Origin: Vibrio sp. 05-20-BW147
GTDB taxonomy: Bacteria; Pseudomonadota; Gammaproteobacteria; Enterobacterales; Vibrionaceae
NCBI RefSeq assembly: GCF_013369385.1
Contig: NZ_SZTO01000020.1
Coordinates: forward strand, 18,530 to 82,529
Length of the DNA stretch: 64,000 nt
Direction of reading: 5' to 3'
How positions within the stretch are numbered: position 1 is the first letter of the stretch; every line of letters begins with the position of its first letter. The notes under the pieces were generated by a model, which saw nothing but the letters and a program-made list of their open reading frames with translations, was not told where the DNA came from and did not search any database. Position numbers and translations under genes: made by a program. Positions 1 to 8,118 of the stretch are shown in pieces.

Positions 1-405
1 CCCAAGTTGATCGGTTATGGCTTGGTATTGCTGGTGATGTTGGGTTTGTTCTTCGCACAAATTGCTGCCGTTGACCCTGCTGGTCTCAGCGTGATTCGCG
101 ATCGCAACCAGTTGTTCCGCGTCAACAGCGCCGGTGAAGTGGAAAACACCTACACCCTCAAAATCATCAACAAAACACAACAAGTGCAAGAATATCACTT
201 GGATGTTAAGGGGCTCAGTGAGGCAACTTGGTATGGTAAGCAAACCATTCAGGTCAACCCAGGCGAAGTTCTCAATTTACCATTAAGTCTTGGCGTGGAT
301 CCCGAGAAGCTCTCCTCTCCAATTAGCACGATTCAGTTTATACTGGACGACAAGAGCAACGACTTCACCATTGAAGTAGAAAGCCGTTTCATCAAGAAAC
401 TGTAA
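1..405 (+). CDS. ccoG: Cytochrome cbb3 oxidase accessory protein CcoG, C-terminal part
   Basis: Only the last 134 codons are present, because the gene enters from the left edge of the window. The visible part starts with a hydrophobic segment of about 20 residues (a transmembrane helix) followed by an Ig-like beta domain of about 100 residues, with motifs such as NTYTLKIINKTQ. This is the layout of the C-terminal FixG/RdxA/CcoG accessory domain. CcoG is an iron-sulfur membrane protein needed for copper handling during assembly of cbb3-type cytochrome c oxidase; the ferredoxin part would lie upstream, outside the window. A hairpin terminator follows directly. The name is inferred from the C-terminal domain alone. 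Confidence 0.85.
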   Translation, partial: PKLIGYGLVLLVMLGLFFAQIAAVDPAGLSVIRDRNQLFRVNSAGEVENTYTLKIINKTQQVQEYHLDVKGLSEATWYGKQTIQVNPGEVLNLPLSLGVDPEKLSSPISTIQFILDDKSNDFTIEVESRFIKKL

Positions 406-425
406 CTTCAACCCAATTCATGGAC

Positions 426-449
426 AAAGGCTCAGCAATGAGCCTTTTT
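426..449 (+). terminator. Rho-independent terminator after ccoG
   Basis: An 8-bp stem AAGGCTCA/TGAGCCTT with a GCAA loop is followed by a run of T. It ends only 8 bases before the srkA start codon, so srkA needs either read-through or a promoter inside or before this hairpin. Confidence 0.8.
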
Positions 450-456
450 ATTTACT

Positions 457-1443
457 ATGTCGCTAGGCGCATTCAATTTTGACGCATTAACGCCCGATTT
501 TATGTGGTATGCCCTTGAGAGCATCGGCATTCGCGCTGAATCAGGCTTATTGCCTCTCAACAGCTATGAAAACCGCGTATACCAGTTTACCGATGAAGAG
601 CGTCGCCGTTTTGTGGTGAAGTTTTATCGCCCAGAGCGTTGGACGCCGGCACAAATTGTTGAAGAACATCAGTTCACTCAAGAGCTGGTGGAAAATGACA
701 TTCCTGTCGCCGCGCCGGTCAACATCAACGGTGCTACCCTACATCATTATCAAGGCTACCAATTTGCCTTGTTCAACAGCGTCGGTGGCCGTCAATTTGA
801 AGTGGATAATCTCGATCAACTCGAGTGGGTTGGCCGCTTCCTCGGTCGAATTCACCAAGTGGGTGCAAAACAGAGATTCCAGCACCGACCTAGCATAGGG
901 CTAGATGAGTACCTCTATCAGCCACGCGCACTCCTGCAACAATGCAACATGATCCCGATGCATTTAGAGAACAGCTTCTTTCAGGATCTCGACCGACTCA
1001 TCGCCGCCATCGAAGCGCAGTGGCCAAAAAACACTCAATCCATCCGCTTGCACGGTGATTGTCATCCCGGCAATATTTTATGGCGTGATGGACCGATGTT
1101 TGTTGATTTAGATGACGCACGCAATGGGCCAGCGGTTCAAGATCTCTGGATGTTGCTCAATGGTGATCGCCAAGAAAAGCTCATGCAACTCGACATTTTA
1201 CTGGAGTCGTATGGCGAATTTAGTGATTTTTCGCACCAAGAGTTGAAACTGATCGAGCCTTTGCGTGGTCTACGAATGGTGCATTATATGGCATGGTTAG
1301 CAAAACGATGGCAAGACCCTGCGTTCCCACTCGCTTTTCCTTGGTTTAATGAGCCAAAATACTGGGAAGGTCAGGTATTGGCGTTTAAAGAACAAATCGC
1401 CGCATTGGAAGAACCCCCTCTTTCATTGATGCCACAATGGTAA
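457..1443 (+). CDS. srkA: Stress response kinase A (YihE family)
   Basis: The 328-residue protein has the aminoglycoside phosphotransferase-like fold of SrkA/YihE, a Ser/Thr protein kinase that protects cells from stress-induced death in E. coli. The catalytic loop HGDCHPGNIL lies near residue 199 and is followed by the metal-binding FVDLDDA motif. Length matches the E. coli protein (328 residues). dsbA follows after 32 bases, the same order as in E. coli (yihE-dsbA), so the two are probably co-transcribed. The start ATG lies immediately after the ccoG terminator and has no clear Shine-Dalgarno sequence. Confidence 0.93.
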   Translation: MSLGAFNFDALTPDFMWYALESIGIRAESGLLPLNSYENRVYQFTDEERRRFVVKFYRPERWTPAQIVEEHQFTQELVENDIPVAAPVNINGATLHHYQGYQFALFNSVGGRQFEVDNLDQLEWVGRFLGRIHQVGAKQRFQHRPSIGLDEYLYQPRALLQQCNMIPMHLENSFFQDLDRLIAAIEAQWPKNTQSIRLHGDCHPGNILWRDGPMFVDLDDARNGPAVQDLWMLLNGDRQEKLMQLDILLESYGEFSDFSHQELKLIEPLRGLRMVHYMAWLAKRWQDPAFPLAFPWFNEPKYWEGQVLAFKEQIAALEEPPLSLMPQW

Positions 1444-1475
1444 CTGCCTCAATAACATAACGGAGAAATAAATAG

Positions 1476-2081
1476 ATGAAGAAACTGTTCGCGTTTTTTT
1501 CGATGCTGTTACTCAGCCTGACAGCCAACGCAGCAACCCAATTTAAAGAAGGTGAACACTACAAGGTGCTGGATACGCAAGTTTCTAAAAAGCCCATGGT
1601 AAGTGAGTTTTTCTCTTTCTACTGCCCGCACTGTAATACGTTCGAACCTATCATCCAGCAACTCAAAGCACAGTTGCCGGAAGGGGTAAAACTGCAAAAA
1701 AACCACGTTTCCTTTATGGGTGGTGCGATGGGGCCGTCAATGAGCAAAGCGTACGCCACCATGATCGCACTTAAAGTCGAAGACAAAATGGTGCCAGTGA
1801 TGTTCAACCGCATCCACAACATGCGTAAAGCGCCAAAAGATGACGCGGAACTGCGCCAGATCTTCCTTGATGAAGGCGTTGATGCGAATAAATTCGATGC
1901 CGCCTTTAACGGTTTCGCTGTGGATTCGATGGTGCGCCGTTTTGACAAGCAGTTTAAAGACAGTGGCCTTTCTGGTGTACCTGCGGTGATTGTAAACAAC
2001 AAATACCTGGTGCAGGCTCAAGGCATCAAAACCATGGATGAGTATTTCGAACTGGTGAACTTCCTGCTGAAAAAACAGTAA
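1476..2081 (+). CDS. dsbA: Periplasmic thiol:disulfide oxidoreductase DsbA
   Basis: This 201-residue protein introduces disulfide bonds into exported proteins. A signal peptide (MKKLFAFFSM..., cut near ANA-A at residue 20) is followed by a thioredoxin fold with the CPHC active site at residues 50-53 and the cis-proline loop SGVPA near residue 168. CPHC is the classical DsbA dipeptide, typical of the strong oxidant recycled by DsbB. A GGAG-type ribosome site (cggagaaataaatag) precedes the ATG. It sits behind srkA with a 32-base gap. In Vibrio, DsbA (TcpG) is needed for folding of many secreted virulence factors (family knowledge). Confidence 0.97.
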   Translation: MKKLFAFFSMLLLSLTANAATQFKEGEHYKVLDTQVSKKPMVSEFFSFYCPHCNTFEPIIQQLKAQLPEGVKLQKNHVSFMGGAMGPSMSKAYATMIALKVEDKMVPVMFNRIHNMRKAPKDDAELRQIFLDEGVDANKFDAAFNGFAVDSMVRRFDKQFKDSGLSGVPAVIVNNKYLVQAQGIKTMDEYFELVNFLLKKQ

Positions 2082-2106
2082 ACACCCAACAAAAACTCAC
2101 CAACAA

Positions 2107-2132
2107 AACAGGGAGCCGTTGTGCTCCCTGAT
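2107..2132. terminator. Hairpin between convergent dsbA and yihG-like gene
   Basis: A perfect 8-bp stem CAGGGAGC/GCTCCCTG with a 6-base loop. On the minus strand it is followed by TTTTGTTGG, so it fits best as the terminator of the minus-strand acyltransferase, and it may also stop dsbA transcripts. Confidence 0.65.
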
Positions 2133-2134
2133 GT

Positions 2135-3016
2135 TTATCCTTTGTGGATCTCTTTCAACAACTGATCTTTTTCTTGCCAAACATCTCCTAACCAGAGCTG
2201 AAATTGGCGTTTATACGGCTTATCGTTGAAGTAATCCCCTTTAACCTGATCATCCACCGGCAGCAAACGAATCTTTACAACCACTTTGCGCATCCGACCC
2301 ATTAACATATCTTGGAAAGGTTTATCGGTATTTTGCGGGTAGGCTAACGTCACATCGATAATATGATCAAACTGCTCACCCATCGCCGCGAGTGTATAAG
2401 CGATACCGCCGGATTTCGGCTGCAGCAAATAATCATACCCCGCGTTACTTTTTTTACGCTTTTCAGTCGTAAAGCGAGTGCCTTCCACATAGTTGACTAC
2501 GGTGGTGGGCGTATGGCGAAACTTCTCACAAGAACGACGTGTCGTTGCTAAATCCTGTCCGCGCTTTTCTGGGTGACGGATCAAGTATTCCCGGGAATAA
2601 CGGCGCATAAACGGCATGTCCAATGCCCAACAAGCCATACCAATAAAGGGCACGTACAGCAGTTGTTGCTTGAGGAAGAACTTGGGCATGGGAATACGAT
2701 CCTTAAACACGCAACACAACACCACAATATCAGTCCAGCTCAGATGATTACTGATCATCAGATACCATCCCTCTTTTTTCAGCCCTTCGCCGCCTTCGAT
2801 ATCCCATTCTATGCGGTTAAACAGAGCGAGAATCACCGCGTTTATCGTCGCCCACAACCACATCATTTTGTTGGCCGCATCGGTTGCTTTCGCTTTCAGC
2901 CCTTGAGTCGGCAAGACCAGTTTGACGATCGCAATCAAGCAGATCGTCATCGAGCACATTGCAGAATTAAGAATGACCAAAAAAACGTTAATAAAAAGTA
3001 ACAGATATGCCAACAT
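2135..3016 (-). CDS. yihG: Membrane-associated acyltransferase, YihG type
   Basis: The 293-residue protein belongs to the PlsC/LPLAT family (1-acylglycerol-3-phosphate acyltransferases). It has an N-terminal hydrophobic segment of about 30 residues, a second near residue 55, the catalytic HX4D motif SNHLSWTD near residue 92, and the glycerol-phosphate-binding motif VEGTRFT. This matches E. coli YihG, a second lysophosphatidate acyltransferase whose gene also lies downstream of dsbA (with yihF between them there). It would act at the inner membrane in phospholipid synthesis or acyl remodelling. The exact acyl substrate cannot be read from sequence. Confidence 0.82.
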   Translation of the reverse strand: MLAYLLLFINVFLVILNSAMCSMTICLIAIVKLVLPTQGLKAKATDAANKMMWLWATINAVILALFNRIEWDIEGGEGLKKEGWYLMISNHLSWTDIVVLCCVFKDRIPMPKFFLKQQLLYVPFIGMACWALDMPFMRRYSREYLIRHPEKRGQDLATTRRSCEKFRHTPTTVVNYVEGTRFTTEKRKKSNAGYDYLLQPKSGGIAYTLAAMGEQFDHIIDVTLAYPQNTDKPFQDMLMGRMRKVVVKIRLLPVDDQVKGDYFNDKPYKRQFQLWLGDVWQEKDQLLKEIHKG

Positions 3017-3176
3017 AGTGATGTTCGAAAACTCTTATATTCGATGAAGAAAAAAACAGCGTGTAATTATACTGCTCCCGGCCCAGTTTGGAATCTTTGT
3101 CAAAATGGTCAGATTAGTTTGTGACCGAAACTGTGGCAAACCACCCTCGTCAGGATGAATGGCTCAAGGATCTGCA

Positions 3177-4133
3177 ATGAAAAACCGAATCTTAATCACC
3201 ACCGCACTGATATTCAGTCATATGGCGCAAGCAGGACTGAGTGACACCGCAGGGTTTAGTGGGGAAATCTCACTACTGACTGGCTATGGCGCCTCTCAGT
3301 CACACTTTAATACGGAAACGGATGCAACCATCAGCAACTACTCAAACAGCGCCAGCCGCGAAGGTGCCGCTCTGTTTGCTCCATTGGGGAACATCGCTTA
3401 CACCTTTGGTCAGCAGCTCGAACAGCAGTTTTACCTCGGTACCGCAAGAGAGGACATTGCTGTTGGTACCCTGGCCTTTGAGTTAGGTTATCAATACCAA
3501 TTGAGCTCTGGCGTGGTGATTGATTTTTCATTGTTGCCAACCGTGATGTCAGGAGAAACTTGGCAAGATCCTTATCTGCTCAACCAAAAACGCACGGTCA
3601 CCGATGAAAGTGGTATTGCGTACCGACTGCAGTTTCACAACCTCTGGGGTGGCAATGTTAACCTCGACACCGCATATGGCACCAAAGAACTGGAGAAAGA
3701 CACCATCACCGATCCAAGCCTCAAACGTGATGGAGAGAGTTATTACGCCAAACTGGATTACCGCTACCGACTCAAACCCACCAGCTTTGTTCAGCCCGCT
3801 GTGGTTTACTTAAAGCATCAAGCGGATGGCAAAGCGGCCTCTTATGATTCACTCGGGGCTGAAGTGAGTTGGTTTAATCTGTTTGCTAAACACCGCTTAG
3901 TTCTAACCGCAGGTTATAAAGTGCAAGATTATCAAGCCGCCAGTCAACTGTTTGGCAAAACGCGTGAAGACCAACAGCTCAGTCTATTTCTTGCTTATGA
4001 GTATGCCCAACTTTTCTCTTCCTCCGATTGGTCTTTCGTTGCTCTGGCTGGGTACAACCAAACCGACTCCAATATTGAGTTTTACGAGCAGAGTGATTAC
4101 TTACTTTCGGTCGGCGTAAACTACAAGTTTTAA
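3177..4133 (+). CDS. DUF2860-type outer membrane protein
   Basis: A 318-residue protein with a clear signal peptide (MKNRILITTALIFSHMAQA-GLSD). It is then rich in alternating aromatic/polar strands and ends in SVGVNYKF, a terminal Phe typical of outer membrane beta-barrels. I place it tentatively in the DUF2860 family, which is common in Vibrio; its function is unknown. The upstream in-frame ATG at 3159 would add six residues before the signal peptide, but ATG 3177 has the AAGGA ribosome site at the right distance and is preferred. It stands alone between the divergent yihG-like gene and the convergent comM. A transport or channel role is only an inference. Confidence 0.7.
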   Translation: MKNRILITTALIFSHMAQAGLSDTAGFSGEISLLTGYGASQSHFNTETDATISNYSNSASREGAALFAPLGNIAYTFGQQLEQQFYLGTAREDIAVGTLAFELGYQYQLSSGVVIDFSLLPTVMSGETWQDPYLLNQKRTVTDESGIAYRLQFHNLWGGNVNLDTAYGTKELEKDTITDPSLKRDGESYYAKLDYRYRLKPTSFVQPAVVYLKHQADGKAASYDSLGAEVSWFNLFAKHRLVLTAGYKVQDYQAASQLFGKTREDQQLSLFLAYEYAQLFSSSDWSFVALAGYNQTDSNIEFYEQSDYLLSVGVNYKF

Positions 4134-4171
4134 CTCATCGCCAATGCGGTTTAATCTAGGGTTTACCACAA

Positions 4172-5698
4172 TTAAACCGCTTGCAGAGTGAGCTGTTTGA
4201 GCAAGCGATCCATCGCCCGATAACCGAGTGCTTCGGCTAAGTGCGCACGCGTTATCTGAGGTGCGCCTTCTAAATCGGCAATGGTTCGCGCCACTTTAAT
4301 GATGCGGTGATAAGCGCGAATCGATAACCCCAAACGGTGCAACGCAGTTTCAAGAAACTCGGCATCCTGCTTACTTAGTGGACAAAACGCTTCGATTTCT
4401 CGGCTGCCCAATAGGGCATTCACCTTGCCATTACGATGCTGCATTCGCTCTCTCGCCTGCGCCACTCGCGCCTTCACCACCGCCGTTGGTTCACCTCGCT
4501 CCCCCCCTTCCGCCAATGTGCCTTTGGGTAATGCGGGGATCTCGAGTGACATATCAAAACGATCCAAAAGTGGACCCGATAAACGGCCTAAATAACGCAA
4601 AATCGCCTGAGGATTGGCGCGAGCTTGGTTCCCTTCGTAATAGCCCGTGGGGCTCGGATTCAGCGCTCCGACCAACTGAAAGCGAGCGGGAAAACGGGTT
4701 TTACCTTGCGCTCGTGAAATGATGATTTCCCCCGACTCTAGCGGCTCGCGCATTGAATCGAGCACTTTACGCTCAAATTCCGGCATCTCATCCAAAAACA
4801 GTAAGCCGTTGTGTGCGAGTGAGATTTCTCCAGGACGTGGAATGGTTCCACCGCCCACCAACGCCGCCATAGAACTCGAGTGATGCGGCGCACGAAATGG
4901 CCGCTGCTTCCAATTGTGCTCGTTGATATCACTTTGTGTTAAAGAAGCCACCGCCGCCGTTTCCATCGCTTCTTCCTCACTCATTTCAGGCAACAAATCT
5001 CGCAAACGTGACGCCAGCATGGTTTTACCCGTCCCTGGAGGCCCTAAAAACAGTAAATTGTGATTGCCCGCAGCGGCAATCTCCAACGCACGCTTACCTT
5101 GCTGCTGGCCTATGATGTCTTGTAAGTCACGATGATGTTGCGCGGGTTTTTCTCGCTGAGGCGCCTGATGCAAAGCCAGCGCTTGCTGACCACATAAGTA
5201 AGCACAAACTTCAATCAGTGAGCACGCCGATTTATGCATGTTTTTGCCAACCAAGGCGGCTTGATCCCCATTAGCATGAGGCACCACCAAACTGCGGGAG
5301 ACCCCTTTGGCGGCAAGTGCGGCTGGCAGGACCCCTTTCACCGCTCGCAGCTCACCACTTAAGGCTAACTCACCGATAAATTCATGTTGCTGGAGAAACT
5401 GAACTGAGATCTGCTCGGAAGCGGCCAAAATGCCAAGTGCGATCGGCAAGTCAAAACGTCCCCCTTCTTTGGGCAGATCGGCAGGTGCCAAGTTGACGGT
5501 GATCCGCTTGGCAGGAAATTGGAAGTTACTGTTGACGATCGCACTGCGTACGCGATCTTTTGACTCCTTCACGGTGGTTTCCGGCAACCCCACCAAGGTA
5601 AATCCCGGTAAGCCGTTACTGATGTGCACTTCCACGCTCACTGAAGGCGCTTCTACGCCCACACTGGCGCGGCTATGAATAATCGCCAACCCCATCAC
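4172..5698 (-). CDS. comM: YifB/ComM family Mg-chelatase-like AAA+ ATPase
   Basis: The 508-residue protein has an N-terminal ChlI-like/Lon-type domain (residues 1-165), a central AAA+ module with Walker A GPPGTGKT near residue 219 and Walker B LLFLDEMPEF near 300, and a C-terminal Mg-chelatase subdomain. In V. cholerae and Haemophilus, ComM is a hexameric helicase that promotes branch migration during integration of transforming DNA; in E. coli the orthologue is called YifB. The length is full for the family. As in E. coli (yifB-ilvL), it is transcribed away from the ilv operon. Confidence 0.92.
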   Translation of the reverse strand: MMGLAIIHSRASVGVEAPSVSVEVHISNGLPGFTLVGLPETTVKESKDRVRSAIVNSNFQFPAKRITVNLAPADLPKEGGRFDLPIALGILAASEQISVQFLQQHEFIGELALSGELRAVKGVLPAALAAKGVSRSLVVPHANGDQAALVGKNMHKSACSLIEVCAYLCGQQALALHQAPQREKPAQHHRDLQDIIGQQQGKRALEIAAAGNHNLLFLGPPGTGKTMLASRLRDLLPEMSEEEAMETAAVASLTQSDINEHNWKQRPFRAPHHSSSMAALVGGGTIPRPGEISLAHNGLLFLDEMPEFERKVLDSMREPLESGEIIISRAQGKTRFPARFQLVGALNPSPTGYYEGNQARANPQAILRYLGRLSGPLLDRFDMSLEIPALPKGTLAEGGERGEPTAVVKARVAQARERMQHRNGKVNALLGSREIEAFCPLSKQDAEFLETALHRLGLSIRAYHRIIKVARTIADLEGAPQITRAHLAEALGYRAMDRLLKQLTLQAV

Positions 5699-5887
5699 TG
5701 CCTCTTCAATTTTAGTTGTTCTATAAATACAAGCTTTTTTATACAGAACTGTTATATAGCGTGAAGCGATGAGGCTTAAATGTGAAAAAAGAATGACTTT
5801 TTGCTTGTCACGAAACAGTTTTGTGTGTTACCACTAGTGACGCAAACAATTTCGTAGAACATTACACAACATTTTAACGACAGACAG

Positions 5888-5977
5888 ATGAACTTTGCCG
5901 CTCAAATTAACTCTCTGATTAACCTGATTATCGTGGTCCTCATTAGCACCGCGCGGGGGAGAGTGGGCGCAAAATAA
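5888..5977 (+). CDS. ilvL: ilv operon leader peptide
   Basis: This 29-codon ORF reads MNFAAQINSLINLIIVVLIS..., with five Ile, three Leu and three Val residues, seven of them clustered in the run LINLIIVVLI. Such enrichment in the end-products of the pathway marks an attenuation leader: ribosome stalling at these codons when charged Ile-, Leu- or Val-tRNA is scarce would favour an antiterminator. A strong terminator follows 14 bases after its stop, then ilvG. I could not assign the promoter with confidence in the AT-rich 180 bases upstream. Confidence 0.9.
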   Translation: MNFAAQINSLINLIIVVLISTARGRVGAK

Positions 5978-5990
5978 CCACTAGATTTAC

Positions 5991-6025
5991 AAACCCCCGC
6001 ACTGAAAAGTTCGGGGGTTTTTTTT
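5991..6025 (+). terminator. ilv operon attenuator
   Basis: An 8-bp stem (AACCCCCG/CGGGGGTT) with a 12-base loop is followed by eight more T. It lies directly behind the ilvL leader ORF and 140 bases before ilvG, the position expected of a transcription attenuator. Confidence 0.9.
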
Positions 6026-6108
6026 CAGCCATGGGTTGGTGAAGTTCTAAACTGATTGAATCACTTTTAGACAGTTCAGAAATGACGGGAAGTATGGGAG
6101 CGCACGCT

Positions 6109-6168
6109 ATGTGCAAGATGTATGGAAACGGCTACAACCAAAAGAGTAGCCAAGGAGGCCAACGATGA
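6109..6168 (+). CDS. Small 19-codon ORF coupled to ilvG (ilvX-like)
   Basis: The ORF reads MCKMYGNGYNQKSSQGGQR and ends with TGA overlapping the ilvG start as ATGA. A GGGAG ribosome site lies 8 bases before its ATG, better placed than expected by chance. E. coli carries a 16-codon ORF, ilvX, at the same place. I see no sequence similarity to it by eye, so the analogy is positional. The likely role is translational coupling of ilvG. Its own Shine-Dalgarno and the overlap are seen; expression is inferred. Confidence 0.5.
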   Translation: MCKMYGNGYNQKSSQGGQR

Positions 6169-7811
6169 CAGGAGCAGAGTTAGTCGTTGCCGCATTAAAA
6201 CAGCAAGGCATCAAAACCGTGTTTGGTTACCCTGGTGGTGCCATCATGCCAATCTACGATGCCTTGTATGACGGTGGTGTTGAACACATTTTGTGTCGTC
6301 ATGAACAAGGGGCTGCGATGGCAGCGATTGGGATGGCGCGAGCCACGCAGGATGTTGCAGTGTGTATGGCCACATCGGGTCCCGGAGCCACCAACCTTGT
6401 CACCGGTTTAGCCGATGCCTTTCTTGATTCAGTGCCGTTAGTTGCCATCACCGGTCAGGTTGCCAGTTCTCATATCGGCACCGATGCATTCCAAGAAATG
6501 GATGTGATTGGTATGTCGCTATCGTGTACTAAACACAGTTACCTAGTGACCGACATCAACGAGCTGGCCCCAACCTTGGCAGAAGCCTTTGAAGTGGCCA
6601 AAACCGGACGACCGGGCCCAGTGATTGTCGATATCGCCAAAGACGTCCAGCTTGCAAAAGCGCCTGTTGAATTGCTTCCTCCTTTTACGCCTCCAGCATT
6701 ACCCCAAGTCAGCCAAGTTGATGTGGCTCGAGCCCAAACGCTTCTCGATCAATCCACCCGCCCGGTGTTATACGTCGGTGGTGGTGTGCAACTGGCTAAA
6801 GCGACCCACACGGTACGCGAATTTTTACGCCTCAACCCAATGCCTGCCGTCAGCACCTTAAAAGGGTTAGGCACCATCGAACGTCACGACCCTCACTATT
6901 TGGGCATGCTCGGCATGCATGGCACCAAAGCGGCCAACCTCGTGGTGCAAGAAGCGGATCTTTTGCTGGTGGTAGGTGCACGTTTTGATGACCGTGTGAC
7001 GGGCAAATTAGAAACCTTCGCCCCTCACGCCAAAGTGATCCACATTGATATCGACGCGGCAGAAATCAATAAACTGCGTCATGCCAACGCTCCGTTGCGC
7101 GGCGATATCAATGTCATCCTGCCTCAGTTAGAACTGACACGTGATATTTCTCCTTGGGTTCATCACTGTGAAAGCTTACGCAGCGGCTTCAAATGGCGTT
7201 ACGACCACCCGGGAGAGCTCATCTACGCGCCGGGGCTGCTCAAGCAACTTTCCGATCTGATGCCGGACAACACCATCGTCTCCACCGACGTAGGCCAACA
7301 TCAGATGTGGGCAGCGCAGCACATTCAGCCACGCGAGCCACAAAATTTCATTACCTCAGCGGGCCTTGGCACCATGGGTTTTGGCTTGCCAGCGGCGATG
7401 GGCGCAGCGGTAGCAAGACCGGATGCACAATCAGTGCTGATCTCTGGTGATGGCTCAATCATGATGAACATCCAAGAATTAGGCACGCTGAAGCGCCGCC
7501 AAATCCCAGTCAAAATCGTGTTGTTGAACAACCAACGTCTTGGCATGGTGCGTCAGTGGCAATCGCTGTTCTTCGATGGTCGTCACAGTGAAACCATCCT
7601 TGATGACAACCCTGATTTCGTCATGTTGGCGAAAGCCTTCGATATTCCGGGCAAAACCATTACCAAGAAAGAAGAAGTGGAACCAGCACTTAAAGAGATG
7701 CTCGCAAGCAAAACATCTTACTTGCTGCATGTGTTGATTGATGAAGAAGAAAATGTGTGGCCGCTGGTACCGCCAGGTGCGTCAAACAGTGATATGTTGG
7801 AAAACACCTAG
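6165..7811 (+). CDS. ilvG: Acetolactate synthase II large subunit
   Basis: The 548-residue catalytic subunit of acetohydroxyacid synthase II makes acetolactate or acetohydroxybutyrate from pyruvate, the first common step of Ile/Val/Leu synthesis. Motifs visible are GYPGGAIMPIYD at the N-terminus, the catalytic-glutamate region CRHEQGAAMAA, the FAD/central domain, and the thiamine diphosphate motif starting GDGSIMMN and ending near LLNN. It is intact over the full family length, unlike E. coli K-12, where ilvG is frameshifted. An AAGGAGG ribosome site precedes it, and ilvM follows after 11 bases. Confidence 0.97.
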   Translation: MTGAELVVAALKQQGIKTVFGYPGGAIMPIYDALYDGGVEHILCRHEQGAAMAAIGMARATQDVAVCMATSGPGATNLVTGLADAFLDSVPLVAITGQVASSHIGTDAFQEMDVIGMSLSCTKHSYLVTDINELAPTLAEAFEVAKTGRPGPVIVDIAKDVQLAKAPVELLPPFTPPALPQVSQVDVARAQTLLDQSTRPVLYVGGGVQLAKATHTVREFLRLNPMPAVSTLKGLGTIERHDPHYLGMLGMHGTKAANLVVQEADLLLVVGARFDDRVTGKLETFAPHAKVIHIDIDAAEINKLRHANAPLRGDINVILPQLELTRDISPWVHHCESLRSGFKWRYDHPGELIYAPGLLKQLSDLMPDNTIVSTDVGQHQMWAAQHIQPREPQNFITSAGLGTMGFGLPAAMGAAVARPDAQSVLISGDGSIMMNIQELGTLKRRQIPVKIVLLNNQRLGMVRQWQSLFFDGRHSETILDDNPDFVMLAKAFDIPGKTITKKEEVEPALKEMLASKTSYLLHVLIDEEENVWPLVPPGASNSDMLENT

Positions 7812-7822
7812 GAGAGCCACTG

Positions 7823-8107
7823 ATGGAACGTTATTTATTAGACATCAAAGCCGATGACAAACCCGTGCTGTTAGAGCGTGTTCTCCGTGTCATTCGCCAC
7901 CGCGGCTTTGTCATCAAACAAGTTGCTGCGACGCAAAACCATGAGAGCAAGGTCGCCAGTGTCGAAATCATCGTAGACAGCGATCGCCCTATCTCATTTC
8001 TCACCAATCAAATTGAAAAATTATGGGATATTCGTAGTGTTGAGGTGATGAAGATTCGTAACGACGAACTCCCTAACAACAATCTACAACAACACGTAAG
8101 TGCATAA
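7823..8107 (+). CDS. ilvM: Acetolactate synthase II small subunit (ACT domain)
   Basis: A 94-residue protein consisting of a single ACT domain (YLLDIKADDKPVLLERVLRVIRHRGF). It is the regulatory and stabilising partner of IlvG in AHAS II. Type II enzymes are usually insensitive to valine, which fits a short small subunit without a C-terminal extension. It lies in the ilvGMEDA operon, 11 bases after ilvG and 11 bases before ilvE, with GGAG before its ATG. Confidence 0.95.
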   Translation: MERYLLDIKADDKPVLLERVLRVIRHRGFVIKQVAATQNHESKVASVEIIVDSDRPISFLTNQIEKLWDIRSVEVMKIRNDELPNNNLQQHVSA

Positions 8108-8118
8108 GGAAGGCAATA

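Noticed and set aside
1619..2021. Long antisense frames within dsbA and many similar frames inside ilv, gyrB and rpmH-region genes
   Set aside because: They are antisense or shifted shadows of well-supported genes, without ribosome sites or family motifs.
2107..3176. Spot 42 RNA gene (spf), expected near the dsbA-yihG-polA region in E. coli
   Set aside because: polA is not in this window, and no Spot 42-like sequence is visible in the 3017-3176 gap.
5800..5835. Sigma-70 promoter for ilvL at TTGTCA (5805-5810)
   Set aside because: The -35 is good, but no acceptable -10 lies 16-18 bases downstream, so no promoter was assigned.
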